The translations under genes were made by a program, and so were the position numbers. The notes beneath the pieces were generated by a model that searched no databases, had not been told where the DNA came from, and saw nothing but the letters and a program-made list of their open reading frames with translations. From positions 1 to 64,000 of the forward strand of contig JBKAGO010000039.1 in the NCBI GenBank assembly GCA_046290435.1: a stretch of DNA of 64,000 bases. Reading direction: 5' to 3'. Source of the DNA: CAVQUE01 sp046290435 (GTDB taxonomy: Bacteria > Actinomycetota > Acidimicrobiia > Acidimicrobiales > UBA8592). This document shows positions 16,654-24,496 of this stretch, piece after piece (the stretch's first letter is position 1; every line of letters begins with the position of its first letter).

Positions 16654-17766
16654 TCAGCTCGGGCGCCAGGCGAGGTCGTCGACATAGCGGATGCTGTCGC
16701 GGTCGACGACGGTGGCGACGTAGCGGGACACGACGGTGTCCATCAGCGACACGGCCCGCTCGTTGGCGGCGTCGGCGGTGACGGCGTTGTTGCCCCAGTT
16801 GACCAGCCAGAACAGGTGCGCGGTGTCGGTCTGGCGGACCAGGTCGTCGAAGTTCGAGAAGCCGACGCCGGCCTCGGCCATGGTGTCGTGGTAGAGCCGC
16901 ATCAGGTCCATCTCGTGGGCTCGGCGCAGATCGGTGTCGAGGTTGCAGCCGAGGAACGGCGCCAGGTCGCCGCTGCCGTCGCCACGCCCGACGACCTGGA
17001 AGTCCAAAACGACGACCTCGGGGTCGGCGTCGGCGCGGTCGTCGAAGAGCAGGTTGTCGAGCCGGAAGTCGTTGTGGGTGAGGGTGCGGCTGATCTCGGC
17101 CCACCCGACGAGGAACTCCGAGATGCGCGGGATGAAGCCCTCGAGCGCGGCGACGAGCTCGGCCGGGTACAGGTGGCCGTAGCGATCCATCACCAGCGGC
17201 CACGACGCCTCGTAGATGCCCTGCAGCGACATGTTGAGGGGGCTGTTCATCGGCGGCACCCACTCCATGGCGAGCAGGTCGGGTTCGTCCCACCAGCGGG
17301 CGTGCAGCTTCGCGGCGGCGCGCACGACAGCCCGGGCGTCGGCGAGGTCGGCGCCGTCGAGGTGATCGCCACGCCGGAAGTGGCCGACGTCTTCCATCAA
17401 CAGGGCGTAGGTCTCCGTCGCCGGATCGGCGCCGTTGAACCACACAGCCGGGACCCGGACGTCCAGGCGGGGCGCGATCTCGTCGTAGAAGCGGGACTCG
17501 CGCTCGTAGACGCCGAGCATCGTCCCGAGCGGCTTGAGGCCGCCGTCGGTGGTGGGGATCTTGGCGATCGCCGTGGCCGGTCCCGCGCCGGGGGTGGCGT
17601 AGGAGAGGTGGAGGCGGGCGAGTTCGCCGAGGAATCCCTCGCCAACGGCGATGGGTTCGGCGTCGACCGAGGTCACCGGTGCCGTCGCGACGCCGGCGTG
17701 GTCGAGCGCATCGCTCAGCCAGGCGGCGTCGAAGTCGGCGATCGTCGTCGGAATGTGCAGGCTCAT
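16654..17766 (-). CDS. aminoglycoside-phosphotransferase-family kinase (APH/EcKinase-like)
   Basis: 370 aa, start at ATG 17766 (MSLHIP). The catalytic loop LTHNDFRLDNLLF carries the APH signature HxDxxxxN, and VVLDFQ supplies the metal-binding Asp. Upstream lie AIAKIP (nucleotide-binding Lys) and YALLMEDVG. The ratio of acidic insertions and the WWDEP segment resemble the DUF1679/EcKinase-like branch often found in mycobacteria and related bacteria beside acyl-CoA genes. The substrate is unknown; antibiotic resistance should not be assumed. It converges with the trpD-like gene, with a 103-bp gap that holds two copies of GCTGAACCACCC. Confidence 0.8.
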   Translation of the reverse strand: MSLHIPTTIADFDAAWLSDALDHAGVATAPVTSVDAEPIAVGEGFLGELARLHLSYATPGAGPATAIAKIPTTDGGLKPLGTMLGVYERESRFYDEIAPRLDVRVPAVWFNGADPATETYALLMEDVGHFRRGDHLDGADLADARAVVRAAAKLHARWWDEPDLLAMEWVPPMNSPLNMSLQGIYEASWPLVMDRYGHLYPAELVAALEGFIPRISEFLVGWAEISRTLTHNDFRLDNLLFDDRADADPEVVVLDFQVVGRGDGSGDLAPFLGCNLDTDLRRAHEMDLMRLYHDTMAEAGVGFSNFDDLVRQTDTAHLFWLVNWGNNAVTADAANERAVSLMDTVVSRYVATVVDRDSIRYVDDLAWRPS

Positions 17767-17871
17767 GGTGGCGAGATTGTGGCACAGCGGGCCGGCGGTG
17801 GCCGACGTCACAGGACGCCGGGCCGGTCGGGTCCGGCTTGCGGGCGCATGGCAGCGGTAGCCTCGGCCGCC

Positions 17872-18075
17872 ATGATCGACAGCCCCCGGTACCGGTGCAC
17901 GGCGTGCGGCAACCTCACCCGTTTCGACGTCGTCGAATCACGCCGGACGAAGGCGTTCCACCACTACTCGGTGGGCGGCGAGCTCACGGTCGAAGAGGAA
18001 ACCATCCTCCATCACGAGGTCGAGTCCGTCACCTGCCGCTGGTGCGGCACCGGCACCGCCGTCGAAACGCTGTAG
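17872..18075 (+). CDS. small zinc-ribbon protein
   Basis: 67 aa beginning MIDSPRY. It has CTAC near the N-terminus and CRWC near the C-terminus, two CxxC knuckles separated by about 40 residues, with a RTKAFHHYSVGGELTVEEE segment between. The pattern is a short zinc ribbon of unknown role found in actinobacteria. It is followed 41 bp later by another Cys-rich gene and then queG, so the three may be one transcript. Confidence 0.7.
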   Translation: MIDSPRYRCTACGNLTRFDVVESRRTKAFHHYSVGGELTVEEETILHHEVESVTCRWCGTGTAVETL

Positions 18076-18116
18076 CGCCAGAAACACTGTCATACCCCTC
18101 GCGGATACTGCTCGGC

Positions 18117-18344
18117 ATGCACTTCTCCGAGCACGAACCTGCCGATCCGGCGTCGATCGCCATCGATTGCGCCACCTGCGTCATGCGCTGCACCGACGCC
18201 TGCGACGACTGCCTCGTCACCTTCATCTGCGACCGAGAGCCCGACGAGGCGGTCGTGATAACCCTCGATGAGCTGCGGTCGATGCGGCTGCTCAGCGACG
18301 CGGGGTTGGTCCCGCAGCTGCAGCATCGGTCGCGGCCTGCCTGA
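18117..18344 (+). CDS. small Cys-rich protein upstream of queG
   Basis: 75 aa, beginning MHFSEHE. The segment CATCVMRCTDACDDCLVTFIC has six cysteines in 21 residues (CxxC, CxxxC, CxxC spacing), followed by an acidic stretch and a helix with LDELRSMRLLSDAG. Such a cluster could bind iron-sulfur or zinc. It ends 20 bp before queG, itself an iron-sulfur enzyme. Function unknown; an accessory role in queuosine synthesis is only a guess from position. Confidence 0.7.
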   Translation: MHFSEHEPADPASIAIDCATCVMRCTDACDDCLVTFICDREPDEAVVITLDELRSMRLLSDAGLVPQLQHRSRPA

Positions 18345-18364
18345 GGAGCCGCCATAGTGGGGCC

Positions 18365-19492
18365 ATGGACGGCGTGGCGCTGCTCGAGGAGGTGCGGGCG
18401 CTCGGCGCCGAGCTCGGCCTCGACGCGGTGGGTGTCTGCGCAGCCGAGGTCTTCGAGAGCACCCGCCGTGACCTGCACGAACGCAAGGCGGCAGGCCTGT
18501 CGGCCGACATGGCGTTCACGTACCGCAACCCCGACCGTTCCACCGATCCCACACGCATCCTGGCCGGGGCGCGCAGCATCGTCGTCGCCGCCAGGTCCTA
18601 CCTGCGCGATGGCCCGGCCCGCCCCGGTGACCAGCCCCATGGCGCCGTCGCCCGCTATGTGTGGGAGGACCACTACGGCGAGCTGCGCGGCGCGCTCGCT
18701 GCCATCGGCGAGCTGCTGGCAGACCACGGTCATCGCTCCCGTGTGGTCGTCGACGACAACGCGTTGGTCGACCGAGAGGCCGCGCACCGGGCCGGCATCG
18801 GTTGGTACGGCAAGAACGCCAACCTGTTGTTGCCCCGCAAGGGGTCCTGGTTCGTGCTGGGGAGCCTGGTCACCGATGCCGTGCTGCCGGCCGACGAGCC
18901 ACTGCCCGATGGCTGCGGCACCTGCGAGCGATGCCTCACCAGCTGTCCCACCGACGCCATCGTCGCGCCCGGCGTCATCGATGCCCGACGCTGCCTTGCC
19001 TGGCTGGTGCAGGCACGCGGCGTCTTTCCGGCCGAGCACCGGGTGGCACTCGGCGACCGCATCTACGGGTGCGACGACTGCCAGGAGGTCTGCCCGCCCA
19101 ACCGGGTGCAGGCCCGTCGCCCGGTGGCGGTCACCGTCGCCGCCCGCCGGCCATGGGCGCCACTGCTCGAGATGCTCGCCGCCGACGACCAGACGCTGCT
19201 CGATCGTTACGGCCTGTGGTACATCGCCGAGCGCGACCCGGATCACCTCCGCCGCAACGCCCTGATCGCGCTGGCCAACACCGCTGATCCGGCCGACGTC
19301 GCGGTGCGCGACGCCATTGCGCGCCACGTGGGGCACGAGCGGCCGATGCTGGTGGCCCACGCCGTGTGGGCGGCGCAGCGGCTCGGGTATGTCGATCTCG
19401 TGGACGTCGTGCGTGCGGGTGGTCCCGACGCCCATCCCGATGTCGTCGCCGAGTTGGCCCGCATCGACGCCGGACAGGTCCCGCGCCGCTGA
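18365..19492 (+). CDS. queG: epoxyqueuosine reductase QueG
   Basis: 375 aa. Two ferredoxin-type clusters are visible: CGTCERCLTSCPTDAI and CDDCQEVCPPNR; the first gives three Cys of one 4Fe-4S and the second completes both. The cobalamin-binding domain has AARSYL, VDDNALVDREAA and GWYGKNANLL. A short C-terminal HEAT-like region follows. QueG performs the last step of queuosine synthesis, reducing epoxyqueuosine in tRNA anticodons (GUN) with cobalamin and 4Fe-4S clusters, in the cytosol. The other que genes are not in the window. Confidence 0.93.
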   Translation: MDGVALLEEVRALGAELGLDAVGVCAAEVFESTRRDLHERKAAGLSADMAFTYRNPDRSTDPTRILAGARSIVVAARSYLRDGPARPGDQPHGAVARYVWEDHYGELRGALAAIGELLADHGHRSRVVVDDNALVDREAAHRAGIGWYGKNANLLLPRKGSWFVLGSLVTDAVLPADEPLPDGCGTCERCLTSCPTDAIVAPGVIDARRCLAWLVQARGVFPAEHRVALGDRIYGCDDCQEVCPPNRVQARRPVAVTVAARRPWAPLLEMLAADDQTLLDRYGLWYIAERDPDHLRRNALIALANTADPADVAVRDAIARHVGHERPMLVAHAVWAAQRLGYVDLVDVVRAGGPDAHPDVVAELARIDAGQVPRR

Positions 19493-19582
19493 AGGGCGCC
19501 TCGTCGGGGTCGGCCACGAACCGCGGTTTCGGATGCGGCGATGTGACGCCGACGGCATCGACGGGCCACCATCTGGCTCACC

Positions 19583-20707
19583 ATGCGGCATCTGCTGGTC
19601 ACCAACGACTACCCGCCCAAGGTCGGCGGCATCCAGAACTACCTGTGGGAGCTCTACCGTCGGCTGCCTCCCGACGAGGTCGTGGTGCTCACCCGTCCCC
19701 ATCCGGGGTGGCGCGCCTTCGACGAGGCACAGGAGCACCGGATCATCCGGGTACCGCAGCCGGTGCTGATCCCCGAGCCATGGTTGGCCCATCAGATCAA
19801 CGAGGTCGTGACCGCCCACGACATCGACCTCGTCATGTTCGATCCCGCCTTCCCCCTCGGTGCGTTGGCCCCGCGCATGGATCATCGCTACGGCGTGATC
19901 CTCCACGGCGCCGAGCTGGCCTTTCCCGGCCGGGTGCAGGGGACCCGCCAGATCGTCGGCGAGGTCCTGCGCAAGGCGAGCCTGGTCGTCACCGCAGGCG
20001 ACTACTCGACGATCGAGGCCGAGCGGGCAGCGGGAGCATCGCTGCCCATCGTCGAGGTGCCCCCCGGCGTCGACGTCGATTTCTACCGTCCACCATCTGC
20101 CGGCGAGCGGGCGACGGCCCGACGCTCGTTCGGTATCGACGACGGTCAGGTGGCGGTGCTGACGCTCAGCCGTCTGGTACCGCGCAAGGGCATGGACCGT
20201 CTCATCGAGGCCGCAGCGCTGCTGGCCCCGACCTGTCCCGAGCTGGTGGTACTGGTGGCCGGTTCGGGGCGTGATCGGCGTCGGCTCGAGCGTCTGGCCG
20301 TCCGGACGGGCGCGCCGGTGCGGTTCCTGGGCCGGGTACCCGAGGAGGCGAAGCCGTCGCTCTACGGCGCCTGCGACGTGTTCGCGATGCTGTGCCGGGT
20401 CCGCTGGGGCGGCCTCGAACAGGAGGGCTTCGGCATCGTCTTCCTCGAGGCCGCGGCATGCGCCGTCCCCCAGGTCGCCGGCCGTTCGGGCGGGTCGGCC
20501 GAGGCGGTGGCCCACGGCGAATCGGGCATCGTGGTCGACCGGCCAGACGATCCCGAGGCGGTGGCCGAGGCCATCGGTGCGCTGGTCGACGACGCCGCCG
20601 GCCGTGAAGCCATGGGAACGACTGCGCGGCATCGAGCGGTCGAGATGTTCTCCTATGACCTGCTCGCAGCCCGCTACCGCGACGCCGTCCGTGCCGCTGC
20701 CGACTGA
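19583..20707 (+). CDS. GT4 glycosyltransferase, PimB/MgtA-like mannosyltransferase
   Basis: 374 aa with the GT-B fold. The N-terminal motif TNDYPPKVGGIQNYL and the donor-site segment LTLSRLVPRKGMDRLIEA followed by EGFGIVFLEAAACAVPQVAG (E-x7-E) are the signature of the actinobacterial GDP-mannose transferases PimB' and MgtA. PimB' adds the second mannose to phosphatidylinositol mannoside at the cytosolic face of the membrane. The exact acceptor cannot be fixed from sequence, so no gene symbol is given. Start ATG at 19583. Upstream queG ends 90 bp before. Confidence 0.88.
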   Translation: MRHLLVTNDYPPKVGGIQNYLWELYRRLPPDEVVVLTRPHPGWRAFDEAQEHRIIRVPQPVLIPEPWLAHQINEVVTAHDIDLVMFDPAFPLGALAPRMDHRYGVILHGAELAFPGRVQGTRQIVGEVLRKASLVVTAGDYSTIEAERAAGASLPIVEVPPGVDVDFYRPPSAGERATARRSFGIDDGQVAVLTLSRLVPRKGMDRLIEAAALLAPTCPELVVLVAGSGRDRRRLERLAVRTGAPVRFLGRVPEEAKPSLYGACDVFAMLCRVRWGGLEQEGFGIVFLEAAACAVPQVAGRSGGSAEAVAHGESGIVVDRPDDPEAVAEAIGALVDDAAGREAMGTTARHRAVEMFSYDLLAARYRDAVRAAAD

Positions 20708-20788
20708 CCGTCGCGGGGCGTACCGGGCGCAGACGCCGACGCGGCCGGGTGCACCGCTCGCCACCGCATCGCCTGCCCTGGCATCATC

Positions 20789-21265
20789 GTGAGCGTGTTC
20801 GCCTCGCTCCCGACCGCCGGCCGCTCCCTCGTGTGGGCGTCATGGGCGGGCACCGTGGCGTTCGTGGTCGCCATCTCGCTCGCGGTGGCATCGTCGGACC
20901 TGCGGCCCGTTGGCGTGACGGTGTCGCTCGCACTGTTCGGCATCGGATGCGTGGCCTTCTTGTGGGCGTATGCCATCGCCATCGATCGAAGCCGTATCGA
21001 TGCCATCGGGATCGGGGGGTTGTACTTCCTCGCCGGGTCGGCGCCCGCGTCGGTCAGGCGCCACATGATGAGCGCGTTGGCCATCCAGACCGTCGTATCG
21101 ATCGTCGCGGCGTCGATGCGACCCTTCACACCGGTCGCTTTCGGTATCCTGGTACCCATGTACGGTCTGGGGCTCGCCGGACTGTGGGCAGCACGCCACG
21201 GGATCTTCGAGCGCCGCACGAAGGTCGTACCCAAGAAGAAGAAGCCGACCCAGGCCAAACCATGA
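20789..21265 (+). CDS. four-helix membrane protein with lysine-rich tail
   Basis: 158 aa from GTG at 20789. Four hydrophobic helices can be drawn at about residues 12-33, 42-64, 95-115 and 118-138; the C-terminus is cytosolic and basic (KVVPKKKKPTQAKP). No conserved domain was recognised. It lies between the PimB-like gene and an SRPBCC gene that starts inside its stop codon (ATGA), so it belongs to the same operon as the SRPBCC and ROK genes. Confidence 0.7.
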   Translation: MSVFASLPTAGRSLVWASWAGTVAFVVAISLAVASSDLRPVGVTVSLALFGIGCVAFLWAYAIAIDRSRIDAIGIGGLYFLAGSAPASVRRHMMSALAIQTVVSIVAASMRPFTPVAFGILVPMYGLGLAGLWAARHGIFERRTKVVPKKKKPTQAKP

Positions 21266-21711
21266 TCGATCACGCGACACAGCGCACCATCATCGATGCG
21301 ACCCCGGAGCAGTGCTTCGCCGTCGTCATCGACTTCGAGCGGTATCCCGACTGGGCGACCGACGTCAAGCAGGTCACCGTCGAGCGGCGCGACGACGACG
21401 GGCGTGGCGGCGACGTCTTGTTCCGTGCTGCGGCCATTGGCCGCAGCCCCCCCTACACGTTGCGGTACTTCTACGGGAGCAACCCGCTGCGGGTGGCGTG
21501 GCGTCTCATCGAGGGCGACCTCACGCGCAAGCTCGACGGCGAGTACGAGTTCGTCGCCGCCGAGGGCGGCGGCACCGAGGTCACCTATCACCTCGAAGCC
21601 GATCTCGCGGTCCCGATGCCCGGTTTCGTGAAGCGCCGGGCCGAGTCGCGCATCATCCGCACCGCGCTCGAAGATCTCCGACGGCGGGTCGAGGCCACGG
21701 TCGTCCGGTGA
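21262..21711 (+). CDS. SRPBCC/polyketide-cyclase-like lipid-binding protein
   Basis: 149 aa. The N-terminal RTIIDATPEQCFAVVIDFERYPDW, the middle GSNPLRVAWRLIEGD and the C-terminal helix AVPMPGFVKRRAESR fit the START/SRPBCC helix-grip fold of mycobacterial Coq10/cyclase-like proteins. These have a hydrophobic cavity for lipids or aromatics. The ATG overlaps the upstream stop and its own stop overlaps the next GTG, so it is translated in a coupled chain with a membrane protein and a ROK kinase. Confidence 0.85.
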   Translation: MIDHATQRTIIDATPEQCFAVVIDFERYPDWATDVKQVTVERRDDDGRGGDVLFRAAAIGRSPPYTLRYFYGSNPLRVAWRLIEGDLTRKLDGEYEFVAAEGGGTEVTYHLEADLAVPMPGFVKRRAESRIIRTALEDLRRRVEATVVR

Positions 21712-22682
21712 ACGCCGGGCCCTTCGTGGCCGGCTTCGACATCGGGGGTACCAACATCCGCGGGGTCGGTCTCGTCGGCGGCGTCGTCGCCGAGGACATC
21801 CTCCGTTCCGAGCGCCCCGCCGATCCCGACGCCATCGTCACCTGTGTGGTCGACATGGCCGAGCGCCTGGCGCAATGCCACGGCGGTGCCCCGCTCGTGG
21901 GGCTGGGCGTCGGTTGCGCCGGGGTGGTCGATGCCGACGGCGTCGTGCGGGTGTCGCCCAACATCGCCACCCTCGTCGAGTTCCCGCTGCGTGATCGCCT
22001 CATCGCTGCGCTGATGTCGCGGGGCTTCGAGATCGACGACGCCAAGGTGATCGTCGACAACGACGCCACCATGGCGACCCTGGCCGAGGTCCGCACCGGA
22101 GCGGCGCGAGGGGTCGGCGACGTCGTGTACGTCTCGCTCGGCACCGGCATCGGCGCCGGATTCGTGCTCGACGGCGCAATCCGCCGCGGCGCCCACGGCG
22201 CGGCAGGCGAGGTGGGCCACATGACGGTCGTCCACGACGGGCTGCTCTGCGTCTGCGGCCGCCGGGGCTGCTGGGAGCAGTACGCGTCGGGCACGGCCCT
22301 GAACCGTCTGGCGGTGGCGGCTGCCCGTGAGGGGCGCCTGCCCTGGGCGCTCGCACGGACCGACGGCGCTCCCGAGTCGGTCGACAGCGCCCTGGTGGTC
22401 GACGGGGTCGCCGCGGGCGACGCCGACAGCGTCGCGGTGCTCGAGACCTTGGCGCATTGGGTCGCCGTCGGCCTGGCCGATCTCGTCAACACCCTCGATC
22501 CGGCGATGATCGTCATCGGCGGTGGCCTCGCCGACATCGGCGCGCCGCTGCTCGACGCCATCCGGCGAGCCTACGGCGAGGTCATGGTCGACCTGGCGCA
22601 CCGAGCCCCGGTGACCATGGCGTTGTCGCACCACGGCGACCGTTCCGGCACCATCGGCGCAGCACTCGCCGTGGCACCCTGA
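21708..22682 (+). CDS. ROK-family glucokinase-like sugar kinase
   Basis: 324 aa from GTG at 21708, which overlaps the upstream stop. The phosphate loop FDIGGTNIRGV, the DNDATMATLAE segment with catalytic Asp, GTGIGAGFV, and the ROK zinc motif GHMTVVHDGLLCVCGRRGCWEQYASG (H...CxCGRxGCxE) are intact. ROK glucokinases phosphorylate glucose (or N-acetylmannosamine in other branches) with ATP or polyphosphate. Full length. The substrate is likely glucose but not proven by sequence. Confidence 0.9.
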   Translation: MNAGPFVAGFDIGGTNIRGVGLVGGVVAEDILRSERPADPDAIVTCVVDMAERLAQCHGGAPLVGLGVGCAGVVDADGVVRVSPNIATLVEFPLRDRLIAALMSRGFEIDDAKVIVDNDATMATLAEVRTGAARGVGDVVYVSLGTGIGAGFVLDGAIRRGAHGAAGEVGHMTVVHDGLLCVCGRRGCWEQYASGTALNRLAVAAAREGRLPWALARTDGAPESVDSALVVDGVAAGDADSVAVLETLAHWVAVGLADLVNTLDPAMIVIGGGLADIGAPLLDAIRRAYGEVMVDLAHRAPVTMALSHHGDRSGTIGAALAVAP

Positions 22683-22711
22683 CCGCCGACGGCACCAGTA
22701 CGCTCGGTCGG

Positions 22712-23893
22712 ATGGAATTCCGACGGATCACGAACCTGCCGCCGTACGTCTTCACGATCATCAACGACCTCAAGATCGCGGGACGTCAGGCCGGGGACGA
22801 CATCATCGACTTCGGGTTCGGTAACCCCGACCTGCCGTCGCCGGATCTCGCCGTCGAGAAGCTCGCCGAGGCTGCGCACAACACGAAGAACCACCGCTAC
22901 TCGGCGTCCAAGGGCATCCCCAAGCTGCGCCAGGCCATCTGCAACTACTACCAGCACCGTTTCGGCGTCGATCTCGACCCCGAGACCGAGGCCATCAACA
23001 CCATCGGCGCCAAGGAAGGCCTGTCGCACCTGATGTGGGTGCTGGTCCAACCCGGTGACGCAGTGCTGGTCCCGTCGCCGTCGTATCCGATCCACCTCTA
23101 CTCGCCGCTGTTCGCCGGCTCGGAGGTCCGCGAGATCCCGCTGTCGACCGGCAGCGACTTCTTCACCGCCATGCGCGAGCGCTGGGAGTACAGCTGGCCG
23201 CGGCCGCGGGTGATCCTGCTGTCGTTCCCGCACAACCCCACCACCACCTGCGTCGACCTCGACTTCATGGCCCAGGTCGTCGACTTCGCCAAGGAGAAGG
23301 ACGTGCTGTTGGTGCACGACTTCGCCTACGCCGACATCGGTTTCGACGGCTACCGACCGCCGTCGATCCTCCAGGTCGACGGCGCGAAGGACGTCGCAGT
23401 CGAGCTGTACTCGATGACCAAGTCGTTCTCGATGGCCGGTTGGCGCGTGGCGTTCATGCTCGGCAACAAAGAGGTCATCGCGGCGCTCGCGAAGATGAAG
23501 TCGTACCTCGACTACGGCACCTTTCAGCCCATCCAGATCGCGGCGACCGTCACCCTCAACGAGGCCCCCGATCACCCGAAGCTGGTCAACGACATCTACC
23601 AGAGCCGTCGCGATGCGCTCTGCAGCGGCTTGGCCCGCATCGGCTGGGACATGACCCCGCCGCAGGGGACCATGTTCGCCTGGGCGCCCATCCCGGAGCC
23701 CTACCGGCACATGGGCTCCATCGAGTTCGCGTCGTGGCTGGTCAAGGAGGCCAAGGTGGCCACCTCGCCGGGTATCGGGTTCGGTCCCGGCGGCGAGGGC
23801 TACGTGCGGTTCGCGCTGATCGAGAACGAGCAGCGCACCCAGCAGGCGATGCGCAACCTCAAGGCCACCCTGACCGAGCTCACGCCAGCCTGA
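22712..23893 (+). CDS. class I aminotransferase, AlaC-like
   Basis: 393 aa, start ATG at 22712. The PLP-dependent fold type I features are clear: FGFGNPDLPSP, YSASKGIPKLRQAI, NPTTT (Asn-194-type), the DFAYADIGFDG segment with Asp and Tyr, and the lysine in SMTKSFSMAGWRVAF that forms the Schiff base. The arrangement is close to the glutamate-pyruvate (AlaC/AlaA) or LL-DAP-type aminotransferases of Gram-positives. A role in alanine synthesis is likely; a link to diaminopimelate is possible but less so. Confidence 0.88.
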   Translation: MEFRRITNLPPYVFTIINDLKIAGRQAGDDIIDFGFGNPDLPSPDLAVEKLAEAAHNTKNHRYSASKGIPKLRQAICNYYQHRFGVDLDPETEAINTIGAKEGLSHLMWVLVQPGDAVLVPSPSYPIHLYSPLFAGSEVREIPLSTGSDFFTAMRERWEYSWPRPRVILLSFPHNPTTTCVDLDFMAQVVDFAKEKDVLLVHDFAYADIGFDGYRPPSILQVDGAKDVAVELYSMTKSFSMAGWRVAFMLGNKEVIAALAKMKSYLDYGTFQPIQIAATVTLNEAPDHPKLVNDIYQSRRDALCSGLARIGWDMTPPQGTMFAWAPIPEPYRHMGSIEFASWLVKEAKVATSPGIGFGPGGEGYVRFALIENEQRTQQAMRNLKATLTELTPA

Positions 23894-23945
23894 AGGTGGC
23901 GGACGAGGCTGGGTCCACGTGGTCGCCACAGTTCGGCTCTAGGGG

Positions 23946-24337
23946 TCAGACGGTGAGGAATGCCCGGGTACGTTCCGCGCAGAGGTCGAGCTCGTCGATC
24001 CAGGGGGCACCCGCCTGCGGGATGATCTCCAGGCGTAGGACTCGATCGCTCGGATGCCACGTACGGGTCCACCACCGATCGGATCGCTGAGTCCACAACC
24101 GGGACGATCGAGGGCAATGCAACGAAAGTCCGGGAGCTTGGCCATGAGCGACATCCAACTGGTACCGGCGTTGACGGCACCGTGAACGAGCAGCACCGGT
24201 GGACCGTCACCCGTTTCCTGCACGCGCACCATCCCACCCGCACGGAGTTGCACGTAGCGCTCCGACGGCTCCACGCCCACGGACTCCCAGAGTCGCCGCT
24301 CGGACTGCCGGAATCTCTCGGTACTCCCCATCGGCAT
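23946..24337 (-). pseudogene. alpha/beta-hydrolase with internal deletion
   Basis: On the minus strand the start at 24337 encodes a normal hydrolase N-terminus (MVRVQETGDGPPVLLVHGAV with the HGAV oxyanion motif, then LALDRPGCGLSDPI-type segment). At about 24050-24080 the sequence jumps, in another frame, to a hydrolase C-terminus (EIIPQAGAPWIDELDLC, ending RTRAFLTV). The 150 or so residues that should carry the catalytic Ser and Asp are gone and the C-terminal GH(A) has lost its His. It is therefore a degraded copy. Confidence 0.7.
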
Positions 24338-24496
24338 GGTCTAGCCCAGTGCACGAAAGCCGGTAGCGATCCAGTCCGTCAGTCCATGGGTCCGTGGGTC
24401 CGATGTCGACGAATGCCCTGAATCGGCGACGCGAACTCGCCCACAGGTGACCCGCCCCGGAGAACCTCGACCTTCGACGCCTTGTCGATGACCCTG

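Noticed and set aside
18029..20764. 911-codon open frame on the minus strand opposite queG and the PimB-like gene
   Set aside because: Its product is low in conserved motifs and His/Arg/Asp-rich, and the plus-strand genes have clear catalytic motifs. Such long antisense frames are expected in GC-rich DNA.
24379..24496. Small gene downstream of glpK on the minus strand
   Set aside because: The frame has weak start context and only short protein-like stretches (ASKVEVLRGG). It could be a 3' untranslated region or remnant, so it is not annotated.
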